Below are positions 7,587 to 15,941 of a stretch of DNA of 64,000 bases, one piece after another; within the stretch, counting starts at the first letter, position 1, and the number at the start of each line of letters is the position of its first letter. The position numbers and the translations under genes were made by a program. The notes under the pieces are model-generated. The model made no database searches. It worked only from the letters and a program-made list of their open reading frames with translations, and had not been told where the DNA came from. Where the stretch lies: assembly GCA_964489425.1 (NCBI GenBank), contig CAZAYP010000012.1, forward strand, positions 1-64,000, written 5' to 3'. The stretch comes from CAZAYP01 sp964489425 [NCBI: uncultured Verrucomicrobiota bacterium]. GTDB lineage: Bacteria; Verrucomicrobiota; Kiritimatiellia; RZYC01.

Positions 7587-8663
7587 TCATGCTTCCGTGT
7601 CGATGGACGGCCGGGCCTCGTAGGCGGCGATTTGATCCAGGGACACCTTGCGCATATCGGCGCCCCCGCGCCATTGGCGGTACCAATCCATGAGCCAGTC
7701 CAGGGCTTCGGGCAGCCGCAGGCGGGGCTGCCAGCCGAGCTCGGCCATGGCCTTGCTGGAATCCAGGCGCAGGTAACGGTCTTCGTGATATGGAACCTGG
7801 CTGGCGATTTCCCAGCGGACTTCCGGCCCCCAGCGCCTGGCCATGCGCTCGACGATCCAGGACACGGGGCGGGCATCCTGTTCGCGCGGGCCGAAGTTCC
7901 AGCCGCCCGCCATCTTGGCGCCATCTTGCCATAACCGTTCCGCCAGCATGAGGTAACCATGCAGGGGTTCCAGCACGTGTTGCCAGGGGCGCAGCGCGTT
8001 GGGATAGCGAATCACCACCGGCTGGCCGGCCACGATGGCGCGCACGATATCCGGGATCAGGCGATCCTCGGCCCAGTCGCCGCCGCCGATGACATTGCCT
8101 GCGCGCACGCTGGCGATCGCCACCCCGCGCTCGGGGGGAAAGAACGACTGGCGGTACGCCGCGGTCACCAGTTCCGCGCAGGCCTTGCTGTTAGCATAGG
8201 GGTCGCGGCCGCCCAGGCGGTCATTCTCCCGGTAGCCCCACACCCAATCCTTGTTTTCGTAGCACTTGTCCGAGGTGACCATGATCACCACGCGCACCGC
8301 GGGCGTATGCCGGACCGCTTCCAGCAGGTGGACCGAGCCCATGACATTCGTGGCGTAGGTTTCCACGGGGATGACATAGGCGCGGCGCACCAGGGGCTGG
8401 GCGGCCAGGTGCAGCACGATCTCCGGCTGGTGCGCGGCCAGCGCCGCCTGCAACCGGTCCGCGTCCCGCACGTCCGCCGTGATCGATTCCATGCCTTCGC
8501 CAACGCGGGCGGCCTCGAAGAGCGCCGGCGACGTCGGCGGGGGCAGCGCGTACCCGGTGACGCTGGCGCCGGCGGATTGCAGCCACAGCGCCAGGTGCCC
8601 GCCCTTGAACCCGGTGTGCCCGGTCAGGAAAACCTTTTTGCCCCGCCAGAATTGCCGATCCAT
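7587..8663 (-). CDS. rfbG: CDP-glucose 4,6-dehydratase
   Basis: 358 residues from ATG at 8663. Short-chain dehydrogenase fold: the NAD-binding TGHTGFKG near residue 14 is specific to this family. Catalytic features are TSDKCY and YANSK (YxxxK); the VRAGNVIGGGDW segment is also typical. It converts CDP-D-glucose to CDP-4-keto-6-deoxyglucose, the branch point for 3,6-dideoxy- and 6-deoxyhexoses of O-antigen or S-layer glycans. The partner cytidylyltransferase rfbF is not in the window; other sugar genes lie at 11448-15739. The stop codon sits inside the target duplication of repeat copy A, so the insertion landed exactly at the gene end. Confidence 0.93.
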   Translation of the reverse strand: MDRQFWRGKKVFLTGHTGFKGGHLALWLQSAGASVTGYALPPPTSPALFEAARVGEGMESITADVRDADRLQAALAAHQPEIVLHLAAQPLVRRAYVIPVETYATNVMGSVHLLEAVRHTPAVRVVIMVTSDKCYENKDWVWGYRENDRLGGRDPYANSKACAELVTAAYRQSFFPPERGVAIASVRAGNVIGGGDWAEDRLIPDIVRAIVAGQPVVIRYPNALRPWQHVLEPLHGYLMLAERLWQDGAKMAGGWNFGPREQDARPVSWIVERMARRWGPEVRWEIASQVPYHEDRYLRLDSSKAMAELGWQPRLRLPEALDWLMDWYRQWRGGADMRKVSLDQIAAYEARPSIDTEA

Positions 8664-8722
8664 GATGACCTCGTCTCCGCGCTGCTGCCGCCGATTTGGC
8701 GCAGGCAGTTCTTGGGCCGAAC

Positions 8723-10345
8723 TTATCCTGAGGGCGGGTTCCCTGGCAAGCTGCTTGTTGGCTGCACGCGGAAGCTCTCGACCACCAGCCGGGAAAACTC
8801 CTGCTGGGGATTTTCGACCATGGCGGCGGTCAGGACAAATTCGCGCTGGCCGGTGCGCGCCGCCACCAGCTTGAGCGCAAACGGGAGGTCCTTGAACAGC
8901 TCCACACACAGCCCCCGGATGGTCTTGTTCTGGGTGAGGCCCAGGCGGATCAACGCGGCGCTGGCGGCTTCATCAAAGGCGACCTGGATGTCGTTGTCCA
9001 AGCCCAGTTGCGCGGCAAACGCCGCGATTTCCGCGCGCAGGGCATTGTGTTGCAGATCGCGGTTGGACACGAGGAGCTGTTGCAGCGTCGTGGCGGGCTG
9101 GTGCACGGTCTCGGCCGTCACCTCAAAGCTGGTCACCCCGGCGGAGGGCAGCTCGAACTTGAAGTCGCGGAAGAGCGCCTCGAGCACGGTCATCAGGCCC
9201 CGCGCCCCGGTTTTTTCAAGGTAGGCGCGTTGCGCGATCTCGCGGATGGCTTCGCGGGTCACGCTGAAATCGACCTGGTAACCGCGGAAATCCTGGCGAT
9301 ACTGCTCCAGCACGTTGTCCTGCGCCTTGAGCAGCACTTCTTCCAGGTCGCCGGCCGACAGCGGCTCGCACACCACCCGGATGGGCAGCCGGCCGATAAA
9401 CTCCGGCTCAAAGCCATAATCGATGAAATCGCGCGTTTGCACCAAGTGCAGCAGTTCGTGCTCTTCCCGCTCGCTCTGGCGCGCGTCGGGGCTGAACCCG
9501 ATGGCGCCCTGGCCGACGCGGCGGCGGATCAGATCCGGGATCGTATCGAACGCGCCGCTTACGATGAAGAGCATGTGGCGCGTGTTGATCGTGCGCGCCC
9601 GCGCCTTGCCGCGCTGCATTTCGAAGATGGCCTGCATCTGGCCAAGCAGGTCCGTCTGGCTGAACAGGTTGACCTCCGTTTCCTCCATCAGCTTTAGCAG
9701 GTTGATCTGCACGCCGCGCCCGGACACGTCGCGGCCGGCGGTTTTGCCTTGGGAGGCGATCTTGTCGATCTCGTCGATGTAGATGATCCCGTACTGCGCC
9801 AGTTCCGTGTGGCCGTTGGCCATGCGCACGAGGTCGCGGACGATATCCTCCACGTCGTAGCCCACGTAGCCGGTTTCCGAGAACTTGGTGGCGTCGGCCT
9901 TGACGAACGGCACGCCAATGAGCTTCGCCACGCACCGCAGCAGATAGGTCTTGCCGACCCCCGTGGGCCCGATGAGCACGATGTTGGGCTTGCTGTATTC
10001 CCGCTCGCGCAACGCCGGGTCGGCCAGGCAGGCGCGCACGTGGTTGTAGTGGTCGCACAGGGCCACGGCCAGCACTTTCTTGGCCTCCTCCTGCTTGATC
10101 ACGTAGCGGTCCAGGTGGTCGCGAATCTCGCGCGGCTTGAGATTGAAGTCGCGGATGCGCTGCAGGGCCGCGGCGACTTCATCCGGTTCTTGGGGCGGCG
10201 CGGCGTGGGGCGGGGCACCGTCCGGGCCGCCGGCCGGCATGTCCGGGCCGCCCACCGCAAACTGGATATTGGCGCTGCGCAACCAATCTTGAAGCTGCTT
10301 GAAGGGATCGGGGGGCGGCGGGGACTCTTTTTTTTCTTCGCTCAT
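8723..10345 (-). CDS. ClpX-type AAA+ unfoldase paralogue without zinc finger, with extra C-terminal domain
   Basis: 540 residues from ATG at 10345. Walker A GPTGVGKT at 126-133, Walker B IIYIDEID around 187-194, ClpX pore-region motif GYVGYDVED, an IGF segment (GAIGFSPD) where ClpX contacts ClpP, FIGRLP, and TGARGL near residue 390. The Cys4 zinc-binding domain of true ClpX is absent, replaced by a Pro/Gly-rich N-terminus. About 150 extra residues follow the normal ClpX end. Known ClpX unfolds substrates for ClpP; the retained IGF loop suggests this protein may also dock ClpP, with different adaptors. It is not the standard clpX next to clpP/tig. Confidence 0.85.
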   Translation of the reverse strand: MSEEKKESPPPPDPFKQLQDWLRSANIQFAVGGPDMPAGGPDGAPPHAAPPQEPDEVAAALQRIRDFNLKPREIRDHLDRYVIKQEEAKKVLAVALCDHYNHVRACLADPALREREYSKPNIVLIGPTGVGKTYLLRCVAKLIGVPFVKADATKFSETGYVGYDVEDIVRDLVRMANGHTELAQYGIIYIDEIDKIASQGKTAGRDVSGRGVQINLLKLMEETEVNLFSQTDLLGQMQAIFEMQRGKARARTINTRHMLFIVSGAFDTIPDLIRRRVGQGAIGFSPDARQSEREEHELLHLVQTRDFIDYGFEPEFIGRLPIRVVCEPLSAGDLEEVLLKAQDNVLEQYRQDFRGYQVDFSVTREAIREIAQRAYLEKTGARGLMTVLEALFRDFKFELPSAGVTSFEVTAETVHQPATTLQQLLVSNRDLQHNALRAEIAAFAAQLGLDNDIQVAFDEAASAALIRLGLTQNKTIRGLCVELFKDLPFALKLVAARTGQREFVLTAAMVENPQQEFSRLVVESFRVQPTSSLPGNPPSG

Positions 10346-10390
10346 GGAGAGGGCCGGATGGGCGGGTTGTACATTGTGCCGGAGCTTGTC

Positions 10391-11434
10391 ATGCGTTACA
10401 GTTGGTTCATGCCTTGGAACAAGATAGTCAATGGCAGAGAAAGTAAACCAGGCGTGAGCCGTGCGCAACCTTCATTTTGGCGGTGGGACCTGCGGGTGGT
10501 CAACCTGGTGCGCTTGGCGGTGGGGATTGGCGGCTTGCTGACGCTGTTGGGGTTTGCCGGAACCGTGGGTTGGGTTTTTGACCTGTGCGCACATTTCCGT
10601 GTCCAGTATGCCGTGGCATTGGTGGTGGCTGGTATCGTCCTGGTGGTTTTATGGCGCCGACCTTGGTCCGGAATTGTGGCCCTGGCCCTGGGCGCCGTCA
10701 ACGCCAGCTGCCTGTGGCTATTGTTTTGGGCCCCGCCGGCGGGGGGGCCGGCCAGCCCGGCCCACCGGTTGCTGCTGGCCAACGTCAATACGTATGGCGG
10801 TGACCCGGATCGCGTGGCCGACCTGATTCGTCACGTGGCCGCGGATTACGTCGTACTGGAGGAAATCAGTCCGGAGTGGCTGGACCGCCTCGCGGATGTT
10901 TTGCGCGCGTACCCGTACAGCGAGGCCGATGCCCGGACGGACAACTTCGGTATCGGCCTGTTCAGTCGCTGGCCCCTGGAAAACACCCAGATCCTGACCC
11001 TGGGCCCGGTGGACGTGCCCGCAGTGGCCGCGCGGTTCCACCTGGCCGGCCAGCCCGTGATGCTGGTGGCCATGCACACCCTGCCGCCGGTGAATGCGGA
11101 CCAGTTTGCGTTACGCAACGCGCAGTTGGCCGCCGCCGCCCAGGCGGTGCGGGAACTGCCGGTGCCGCTGCTGCTCGCCGGCGATTTCAACGTGACGCCC
11201 TGGTCGCCGTGGTTCCGGCGCCTGCTCCGCGCAAGCGGGCTGCGCGACAGCGCCCGCGGCTACGGCTGGCAGCCCACCTGGCCGGCCGGCCTGCCCTGGT
11301 TGTGGCTGCCGCTTGATCATTGCCTTTACACGACCAACCTGGTTATTGTGAGCCGACAGGTCGGCCCGGCCATCGGTTCGGATCACTACCCGTTGATCGT
11401 GGATTTTGCCCTGGCCCCGGCGGCCGGCCCATAG
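10391..11434 (+). CDS. Membrane-anchored endonuclease/exonuclease/phosphatase (EEP) family hydrolase
   Basis: About 347 residues (ATG at 10391; ATG at 10409 is an alternative). Two or three N-terminal membrane helices around residues 40-120 precede an EEP domain. It contains LLLANVNTYGG, a metal-binding Glu in VLEEISPEW, GDFNVTPWS and the terminal GSDHYPLIV. The topology resembles YafD/VanJ-type proteins, whose catalytic domain faces outside. In this family the reaction is hydrolysis of a phosphodiester or phosphomonoester, possibly a lipid-linked phosphate. It opens the plus-strand glycan run, 13 bp ahead of the acetyltransferase, so a role in envelope glycan metabolism is inferred. Confidence 0.75.
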   Translation: MRYSWFMPWNKIVNGRESKPGVSRAQPSFWRWDLRVVNLVRLAVGIGGLLTLLGFAGTVGWVFDLCAHFRVQYAVALVVAGIVLVVLWRRPWSGIVALALGAVNASCLWLLFWAPPAGGPASPAHRLLLANVNTYGGDPDRVADLIRHVAADYVVLEEISPEWLDRLADVLRAYPYSEADARTDNFGIGLFSRWPLENTQILTLGPVDVPAVAARFHLAGQPVMLVAMHTLPPVNADQFALRNAQLAAAAQAVRELPVPLLLAGDFNVTPWSPWFRRLLRASGLRDSARGYGWQPTWPAGLPWLWLPLDHCLYTTNLVIVSRQVGPAIGSDHYPLIVDFALAPAAGP

Positions 11435-11447
11435 CGGAGAACACGGC

Positions 11448-12110
11448 ATGGAGCAAATCATAATCGTGGGCGCATCCGGCCACGCAAAGGTGGTCGCGGA
11501 TGCCGTGGAACGGCAGGGCCGCTACCGGATCATCGGTTTCCTGGATTATACCCGCAGTCCGGGAGAGCCGTTCCTGGGTTACCCCATCCTCGGCCGCGAG
11601 GAGGACGTCCCGCACCTGCTGCACGGCCAGGCTTTGGCGGGTGCGGTCGTGGCCATCGGCGATAATTTCCAGCGCGCGGACGTGGTGCGCAAATTGCAGA
11701 ACCTGGTGCCCAACCTGCCGTTCGTCTGCGTGGTGCATCCTTCCGCCACCATCGGCCGCGATGTCGCGGTGGGACCCGGCACGGTCGTCATGGCCGGGGT
11801 CGTCGTCAATCCTTGCTGCAAGGTGGGCGCCCACTGCATCTTGAACACGCGTTCGGCGTTGGATCACGACTCGGTCCTGGAAGATTTTTCCAGCCTGGCC
11901 CCGGGGGTCACCACGGGTGGCAACGTGCGGATTGGCGCGTACACCGCGATTGGCATTGGCGCCACGCTAATCCAACGGGTCACGATCGGCGCGCACACGG
12001 TCATCGGGGCCGGGTCCGTCGTGGTTCGCGATATGGGCCCTGGCCAGGTGGCGTATGGCGTGCCGGCCCGCAAAGTGCGCGGCCGGGCGCCCAACGAGTC
12101 CTACCTGTGA
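11448..12110 (+). CDS. NeuD/PglD/VioB-type sugar O- or N-acyltransferase
   Basis: 220 residues from ATG at 11448. The N-terminal Rossmann-like half begins IIIVGASGHAKVVADAV, the signature of NeuD/PglD. The C-terminal left-handed beta helix consists of hexapeptide repeats (VAVGPGTVVMAG, VTIGAHTVIGAGSVV) and ends with YGVPARKVRG. The His of VVHPSATI/LDHDS is the expected catalytic base. These enzymes acetylate the 4-amino group of nucleotide-linked amino sugars, or sialic acid. The DegT aminotransferase two genes downstream is a logical source of the substrate. Its stop overlaps the next ATG. Confidence 0.88.
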   Translation: MEQIIIVGASGHAKVVADAVERQGRYRIIGFLDYTRSPGEPFLGYPILGREEDVPHLLHGQALAGAVVAIGDNFQRADVVRKLQNLVPNLPFVCVVHPSATIGRDVAVGPGTVVMAGVVVNPCCKVGAHCILNTRSALDHDSVLEDFSSLAPGVTTGGNVRIGAYTAIGIGATLIQRVTIGAHTVIGAGSVVVRDMGPGQVAYGVPARKVRGRAPNESYL

Positions 12111-13555
12111 TGCGCCAAGGACCTGTCATGCAGCGCGCACTCTTCATCACGATCATCGCATGGCTGGCGGCCACGGGAGCAATGTTCGTGGCCTTGACGT
12201 GGTTTAATCATCCGGCGGCGGATGACTATGATTTCGCCAACTTGGTGGAGGCCCGCGGCATCGTTTCCACGGTGCAGGACTTCTGGCTGCACGCGGGCGG
12301 CCGAGTGACGGCCTACGCCCTGATTGCCGGCGCTTGCGCACTCGGGCCGCTTGATCGCTGGTATCCGCTGTGGGCGCTTGGCGCCATGGCCGCCACGGGC
12401 CTTGCCCTGTTCATCTTCCTGCGCGCGCTGCTGCCGTGGCTGAATATTCCGGGTCGTCTCGCGGCGGGCCTGACGTTTTGGTTGCTGGGCTTGGCGCTCA
12501 GTTTCCTGCCCCAGCCGCTGTACGCCTTTTACTGGCTGAATAGCGCGGTGCCGTACCAGGGTGGCATCGCCTGGGTCCTGCTGAGCATGGCGGGCCTGCT
12601 GGCTGGTCTGCGGCCGGGCACAGCGTGGCGCCGGGCGCTGTGCCTGACGAGCGCCGCTGTAGCCGCGGCCATGGCGGTGGGGTCCAGCGAACTGGTGGCG
12701 CTCATTGCCGTGGCAGCGCTGGGCACGGCTGGGGTGGGGTTATGGCCGCTGGCCCGGCAAAGCGCTGGCGCCTGGGTGGCGCTGCTGGTTTTGATGGTCG
12801 CCCTCGGCGTCGGAACCGCCTTGGCGCCAGGCAACGCTGTGCGCGATGCGCGTTTGGCCATTGAACTGGCTGGCGACCCAATCGCGCGGCCGCACGATCT
12901 GCCCTATGCCGTGCTGGCTTCGGTACGCGCCGCCAAGTATGTTCTGGTGGCGTGGCTGCTGCATCCGGGCATTTTGGCGGCCCTGTTGCTATGGGCTCAT
13001 TACCTGGTTGAGCGCGTCTCGCCGCCGGCCTGGGCGGAGCGCCTTGCCGTTGCCCGGCTGGGGTGGTGGCTGGTGACCGGATTGGCGATCCTGGTGCTGG
13101 CCTTTTTCCCCACCTATTGGATCAATGGGCGGAACCCGCCCTTGCGCGTCACCAACGTCATGTTCTGGTATGTCCTGCTCACCTCCTTTCTCATGACCAC
13201 GCTGGCGGTATTTTCCCTGCGCCGCCAGCGGCCGGCCGCTGAACTGCGGATCCCCCCGTTCCTGGTGGTCGCCGCGCAGGTTATCCTCATCGGCTCCCTG
13301 GTGTTCCATGGCAACGCCGTGTTCGCCGCGCGCGACCTGGCCGGCCCGGCCCCGGCCTACCATGCCGCGCTCCAGGCCCGCCTGCGACTCCTGGCAACAT
13401 CGGGTGGTCCCACCTCCGGCCTGGTGCGCGTACCGGTCCTTCCGGCGGCACCGCGCTTATTGTTCCACATGGATATTTCCACCAACCCGGCGGCATGGTA
13501 TAACCGCCAAGTCGCCTTGTATTATCAGGTGGGTTCCGTGGCGCTAGAGCCATAA
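12110..13555 (+). CDS. Polytopic membrane protein, DUF6056-like
   Basis: 481 residues from ATG at 12110, overlapping the previous stop by one base. Around ten hydrophobic helices. A first extracytoplasmic loop after helix 1 carries NHPAADDYDFANLV, an Asp-Asp pair resembling the loop motif of GT-C/DUF6056 membrane glycosyltransferase-like proteins. A small soluble tail ends the protein. Placed between an amino-sugar acyltransferase and an aminotransferase plus GT2, it could transfer a lipid-linked sugar on the outer face of the membrane. This role is an inference from topology and context. Confidence 0.65.
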   Translation: MRQGPVMQRALFITIIAWLAATGAMFVALTWFNHPAADDYDFANLVEARGIVSTVQDFWLHAGGRVTAYALIAGACALGPLDRWYPLWALGAMAATGLALFIFLRALLPWLNIPGRLAAGLTFWLLGLALSFLPQPLYAFYWLNSAVPYQGGIAWVLLSMAGLLAGLRPGTAWRRALCLTSAAVAAAMAVGSSELVALIAVAALGTAGVGLWPLARQSAGAWVALLVLMVALGVGTALAPGNAVRDARLAIELAGDPIARPHDLPYAVLASVRAAKYVLVAWLLHPGILAALLLWAHYLVERVSPPAWAERLAVARLGWWLVTGLAILVLAFFPTYWINGRNPPLRVTNVMFWYVLLTSFLMTTLAVFSLRRQRPAAELRIPPFLVVAAQVILIGSLVFHGNAVFAARDLAGPAPAYHAALQARLRLLATSGGPTSGLVRVPVLPAAPRLLFHMDISTNPAAWYNRQVALYYQVGSVALEP

Positions 13556-13556
13556 G

Positions 13557-14765
13557 ATGCAACCGAAGCAACATGCGGAGGAGTTGGCCCTGTTCGGAGG
13601 CCCGCCGGCCTTTGACCAGCCTTTTTACGTGGGGCGGCCCAATATCGGGAACCGGACTCGCTTGAAGGAGCGGCTGGATCAGATCCTGGATTGTCGTTGG
13701 CTGACCAACAACGGCGCCATGGTGCAGGAGTTCGAGCGGCGGCTTCGGGAATGCCTTGGCGTGCGGCATTGCATCGCCGTATGTAACGGCACGGTGGCGC
13801 TTGAGATCATGTTTCGCGCCCTTGAACTGCGCGGCGAGGTCATCCTGCCTTCGTTCACGTTCATCGCCACGGCGCATGCGCTCCAGTGGCAGGAAATCAC
13901 CCCGGTGTTCTGCGATGTCGATCCCCGCACCCACAACCTGGACCCGGCCCGCGTAGAGGAGTGCCTGACGCCCCACACCACGGGCATTATCGGGGTCCAC
14001 CTGTGGGGGCGACCGTGCGCGATCGAGGAATTGGCCGCCATCGCCGACCGGCGCGGACTCAAACTGGCCTTTGATGCCTCGCACGCCTTTGGCTGCAGCC
14101 ACCGCGGCACCAAAATCGGCGGATTCGGCAAGGCCGAAGTGTTCAGCTTTCATTCGACCAAGTTCTTGAACACGTTCGAGGGCGGCGCGATCGCCACCAA
14201 CGACGACGAGTTGGCCCGCAAGATCCGCTTGATGAAAAATTTCGGGTTTGCCGGCTTTGACAACGTCATCTATGTCGGCACCAACGGGAAAATGCACGAG
14301 ATGTCGGCCGCCATGGGGGTGACCAATCTCGAAAGCCTGGCGGAATTCATCGAGCACAATCGCCGTAACCACGCGGCTTATGCGCAACACCTGGCCGGCA
14401 TTCCCGGCTTGGAGTTGTTGCGTTTCCCGGTGGGGGAGTCGGCCAATTACCAGTACGTGGTGACCCAGTTCGCGGAGGATGCGCCCTTGCCGCGGGACAC
14501 GGTGCTCCAGTTGCTCCAAGCCGAGAATGTCATCGCCCGGCGGTACTTCTATCCCGGATGTCACCGCATGGAACCCTACCGCTCGCTGTTCCCGCGGGCC
14601 GGCACCTTCCTGCCGGTTACGGAACGCCTGGCGCAATCGGTCATGACCCTGCCCACCGGCACGGCGGTCAGCCCGGACGATGTGGCCGCCATTTGCGAAC
14701 TCCTGCGCTTCATCATGAGCCGGGCTTCCGAGATCAAAGATCGACAAGGCGCCCAAGGGTCATGA
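13557..14765 (+). CDS. DegT/DnrJ/EryC1/StrS aminotransferase (VioA-like sugar transaminase)
   Basis: 402 residues. PLP-dependent fold type I. The PLP-lysine lies in SFHSTKFLNTFEGG; FDASHAFGCS contains the Asp that holds the pyridine nitrogen, and VILPSFTFIATAHAL is the family signature. The LALFGGPPAF start is seen in VioA-type enzymes making dTDP-4-amino-4,6-dideoxyglucose. The reaction would be amination of a 4-keto-6-deoxy nucleotide sugar with glutamate. With the NeuD-like acyltransferase this suggests an N-acylated 4-amino-4,6-dideoxyhexose. Substrate identity is inferred. Its stop overlaps the GT2 start by ATGA. Confidence 0.88.
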   Translation: MQPKQHAEELALFGGPPAFDQPFYVGRPNIGNRTRLKERLDQILDCRWLTNNGAMVQEFERRLRECLGVRHCIAVCNGTVALEIMFRALELRGEVILPSFTFIATAHALQWQEITPVFCDVDPRTHNLDPARVEECLTPHTTGIIGVHLWGRPCAIEELAAIADRRGLKLAFDASHAFGCSHRGTKIGGFGKAEVFSFHSTKFLNTFEGGAIATNDDELARKIRLMKNFGFAGFDNVIYVGTNGKMHEMSAAMGVTNLESLAEFIEHNRRNHAAYAQHLAGIPGLELLRFPVGESANYQYVVTQFAEDAPLPRDTVLQLLQAENVIARRYFYPGCHRMEPYRSLFPRAGTFLPVTERLAQSVMTLPTGTAVSPDDVAAICELLRFIMSRASEIKDRQGAQGS

Positions 14766-15739
14766 GCGTGGATGTCAGCCTGATCGTGCCGGTGTACTTC
14801 AACGAAGGCGCCTTGGCGGATACCTTCGCCGCCATCCGGGACCAGGTTGTCGCGCGGCACCCACACCGCGTGTTTGAAATCATTTTTATCGACGATGGCT
14901 CGCAGGATCGGTCCCTTGAGGTGCTGCTGCAACTCCGCGCCCAATACCCGCAATGGGTCACGGTGATCCAGTTGACCCGCAACTTCGGCCAGCTCGGTGC
15001 CATCCGGGCGGGATTCGAACACGCGCGCGGGCAGGCGGTGGTGGTCATGTCGGCCGATGGCCAGGACCCGCCCGAACTCATCAACGAAATGATCCGCGAA
15101 CATTTCGAGAATCATCACGAGATTGTTTTGTGCCATCGGACCGGTCGTGACGAGTCGCGCTACCGCATCTGGACCTCGCGCTTGTTCTATGCGTTTATGC
15201 GCCGGTTTTGCTTCCCCAACATGCCGGCCGGCGGGTTCGATTATTTCTTGCTGGGGCGCCACGCGCTGCAATCCGTGCTGGCCAACCGGGAATCCCATTC
15301 ATTCCTGCAGGGGCAGATCCTGTGGACCGGCTACCAGCCGAAATGTATCGGCTACCACCGCCGCCAGCGGCAAAGCGGCACGTCGCGGTGGACCTTCGGG
15401 AAGAAGCTGACCTACCTGATTGACGGGGTCATGGGCTACTCGTTTTTGCCGATTCGCCTGGCGTCGTTGCTGGGCGTCTTGTTTTCTGTCTTGGGGTTTG
15501 CGTATGCGTTGGTCATCTTCGTGTTGAAAATCCTCGGGGGCATTCCCATGAAGGGGTGGGCGCCGCTCATGATGATGATCCTGATCCTCGGGGGGATCCA
15601 GATGCTGGTGCTGGGCATCATCGGTGAATACGTCTGGCGCACCCTGGCGCAGTCCCGGCAACGCCCGCCGTATCTGATCGCGCGCGTGTACGACAAAGAC
15701 GCGCCGGCCGCCTGCGCGCCAGAACCGCCCCGCGCCTGA
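14762..15739 (+). CDS. GT2 glycosyltransferase, polyprenyl-phosphate (DPM1/ArnC/GtrB) type
   Basis: 325 residues. N-terminal GT-A domain with SLIVPVYFNEGAL, the nucleotide-binding IIFIDDGSQDRS, and the metal-binding acidic motif SADGQDPPE. RRQRQSGTSRWTFGKK matches the acceptor-loop/RxSGxSKW-type region of ArnC/GtrB proteins. Two transmembrane helices at the C-terminus (about 230-300) are typical. It would load a sugar from a nucleotide donor onto undecaprenyl phosphate at the cytoplasmic face. It is the last gene of the plus-strand sugar run, coupled to the aminotransferase. Confidence 0.9.
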   Translation: MSVDVSLIVPVYFNEGALADTFAAIRDQVVARHPHRVFEIIFIDDGSQDRSLEVLLQLRAQYPQWVTVIQLTRNFGQLGAIRAGFEHARGQAVVVMSADGQDPPELINEMIREHFENHHEIVLCHRTGRDESRYRIWTSRLFYAFMRRFCFPNMPAGGFDYFLLGRHALQSVLANRESHSFLQGQILWTGYQPKCIGYHRRQRQSGTSRWTFGKKLTYLIDGVMGYSFLPIRLASLLGVLFSVLGFAYALVIFVLKILGGIPMKGWAPLMMMILILGGIQMLVLGIIGEYVWRTLAQSRQRPPYLIARVYDKDAPAACAPEPPRA

Positions 15740-15845
15740 CCCGCCACGTTGGAGCTGCTGCTTGGACCCGGGATGAGGTGACGTCAGCCGGCGCCGGTCG
15801 GAATGTCATCCCACTTTTGCATAAGGATCCGTACTTGTCTGAGCT

Positions 15846-15866
15846 CCCCGCCTTTTTAAGGCGGGG
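15846..15866. terminator. Hairpin between convergent genes
   Basis: 9-bp perfect stem (15846-15854 with 15858-15866), 3-nt loop, GC-rich. It lies between the convergent ends of the GT2 gene and the secreted hydrolase. No long T run follows on either strand, so termination strength is uncertain. Confidence 0.5.
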
Positions 15867-15941
15867 GGGACCCGCAGGGTGGGGCGGTTGATCCGGGTTC
15901 CACCCACACAGGCCATGGCTTGGGCGCGATCGGCGTCCGCA

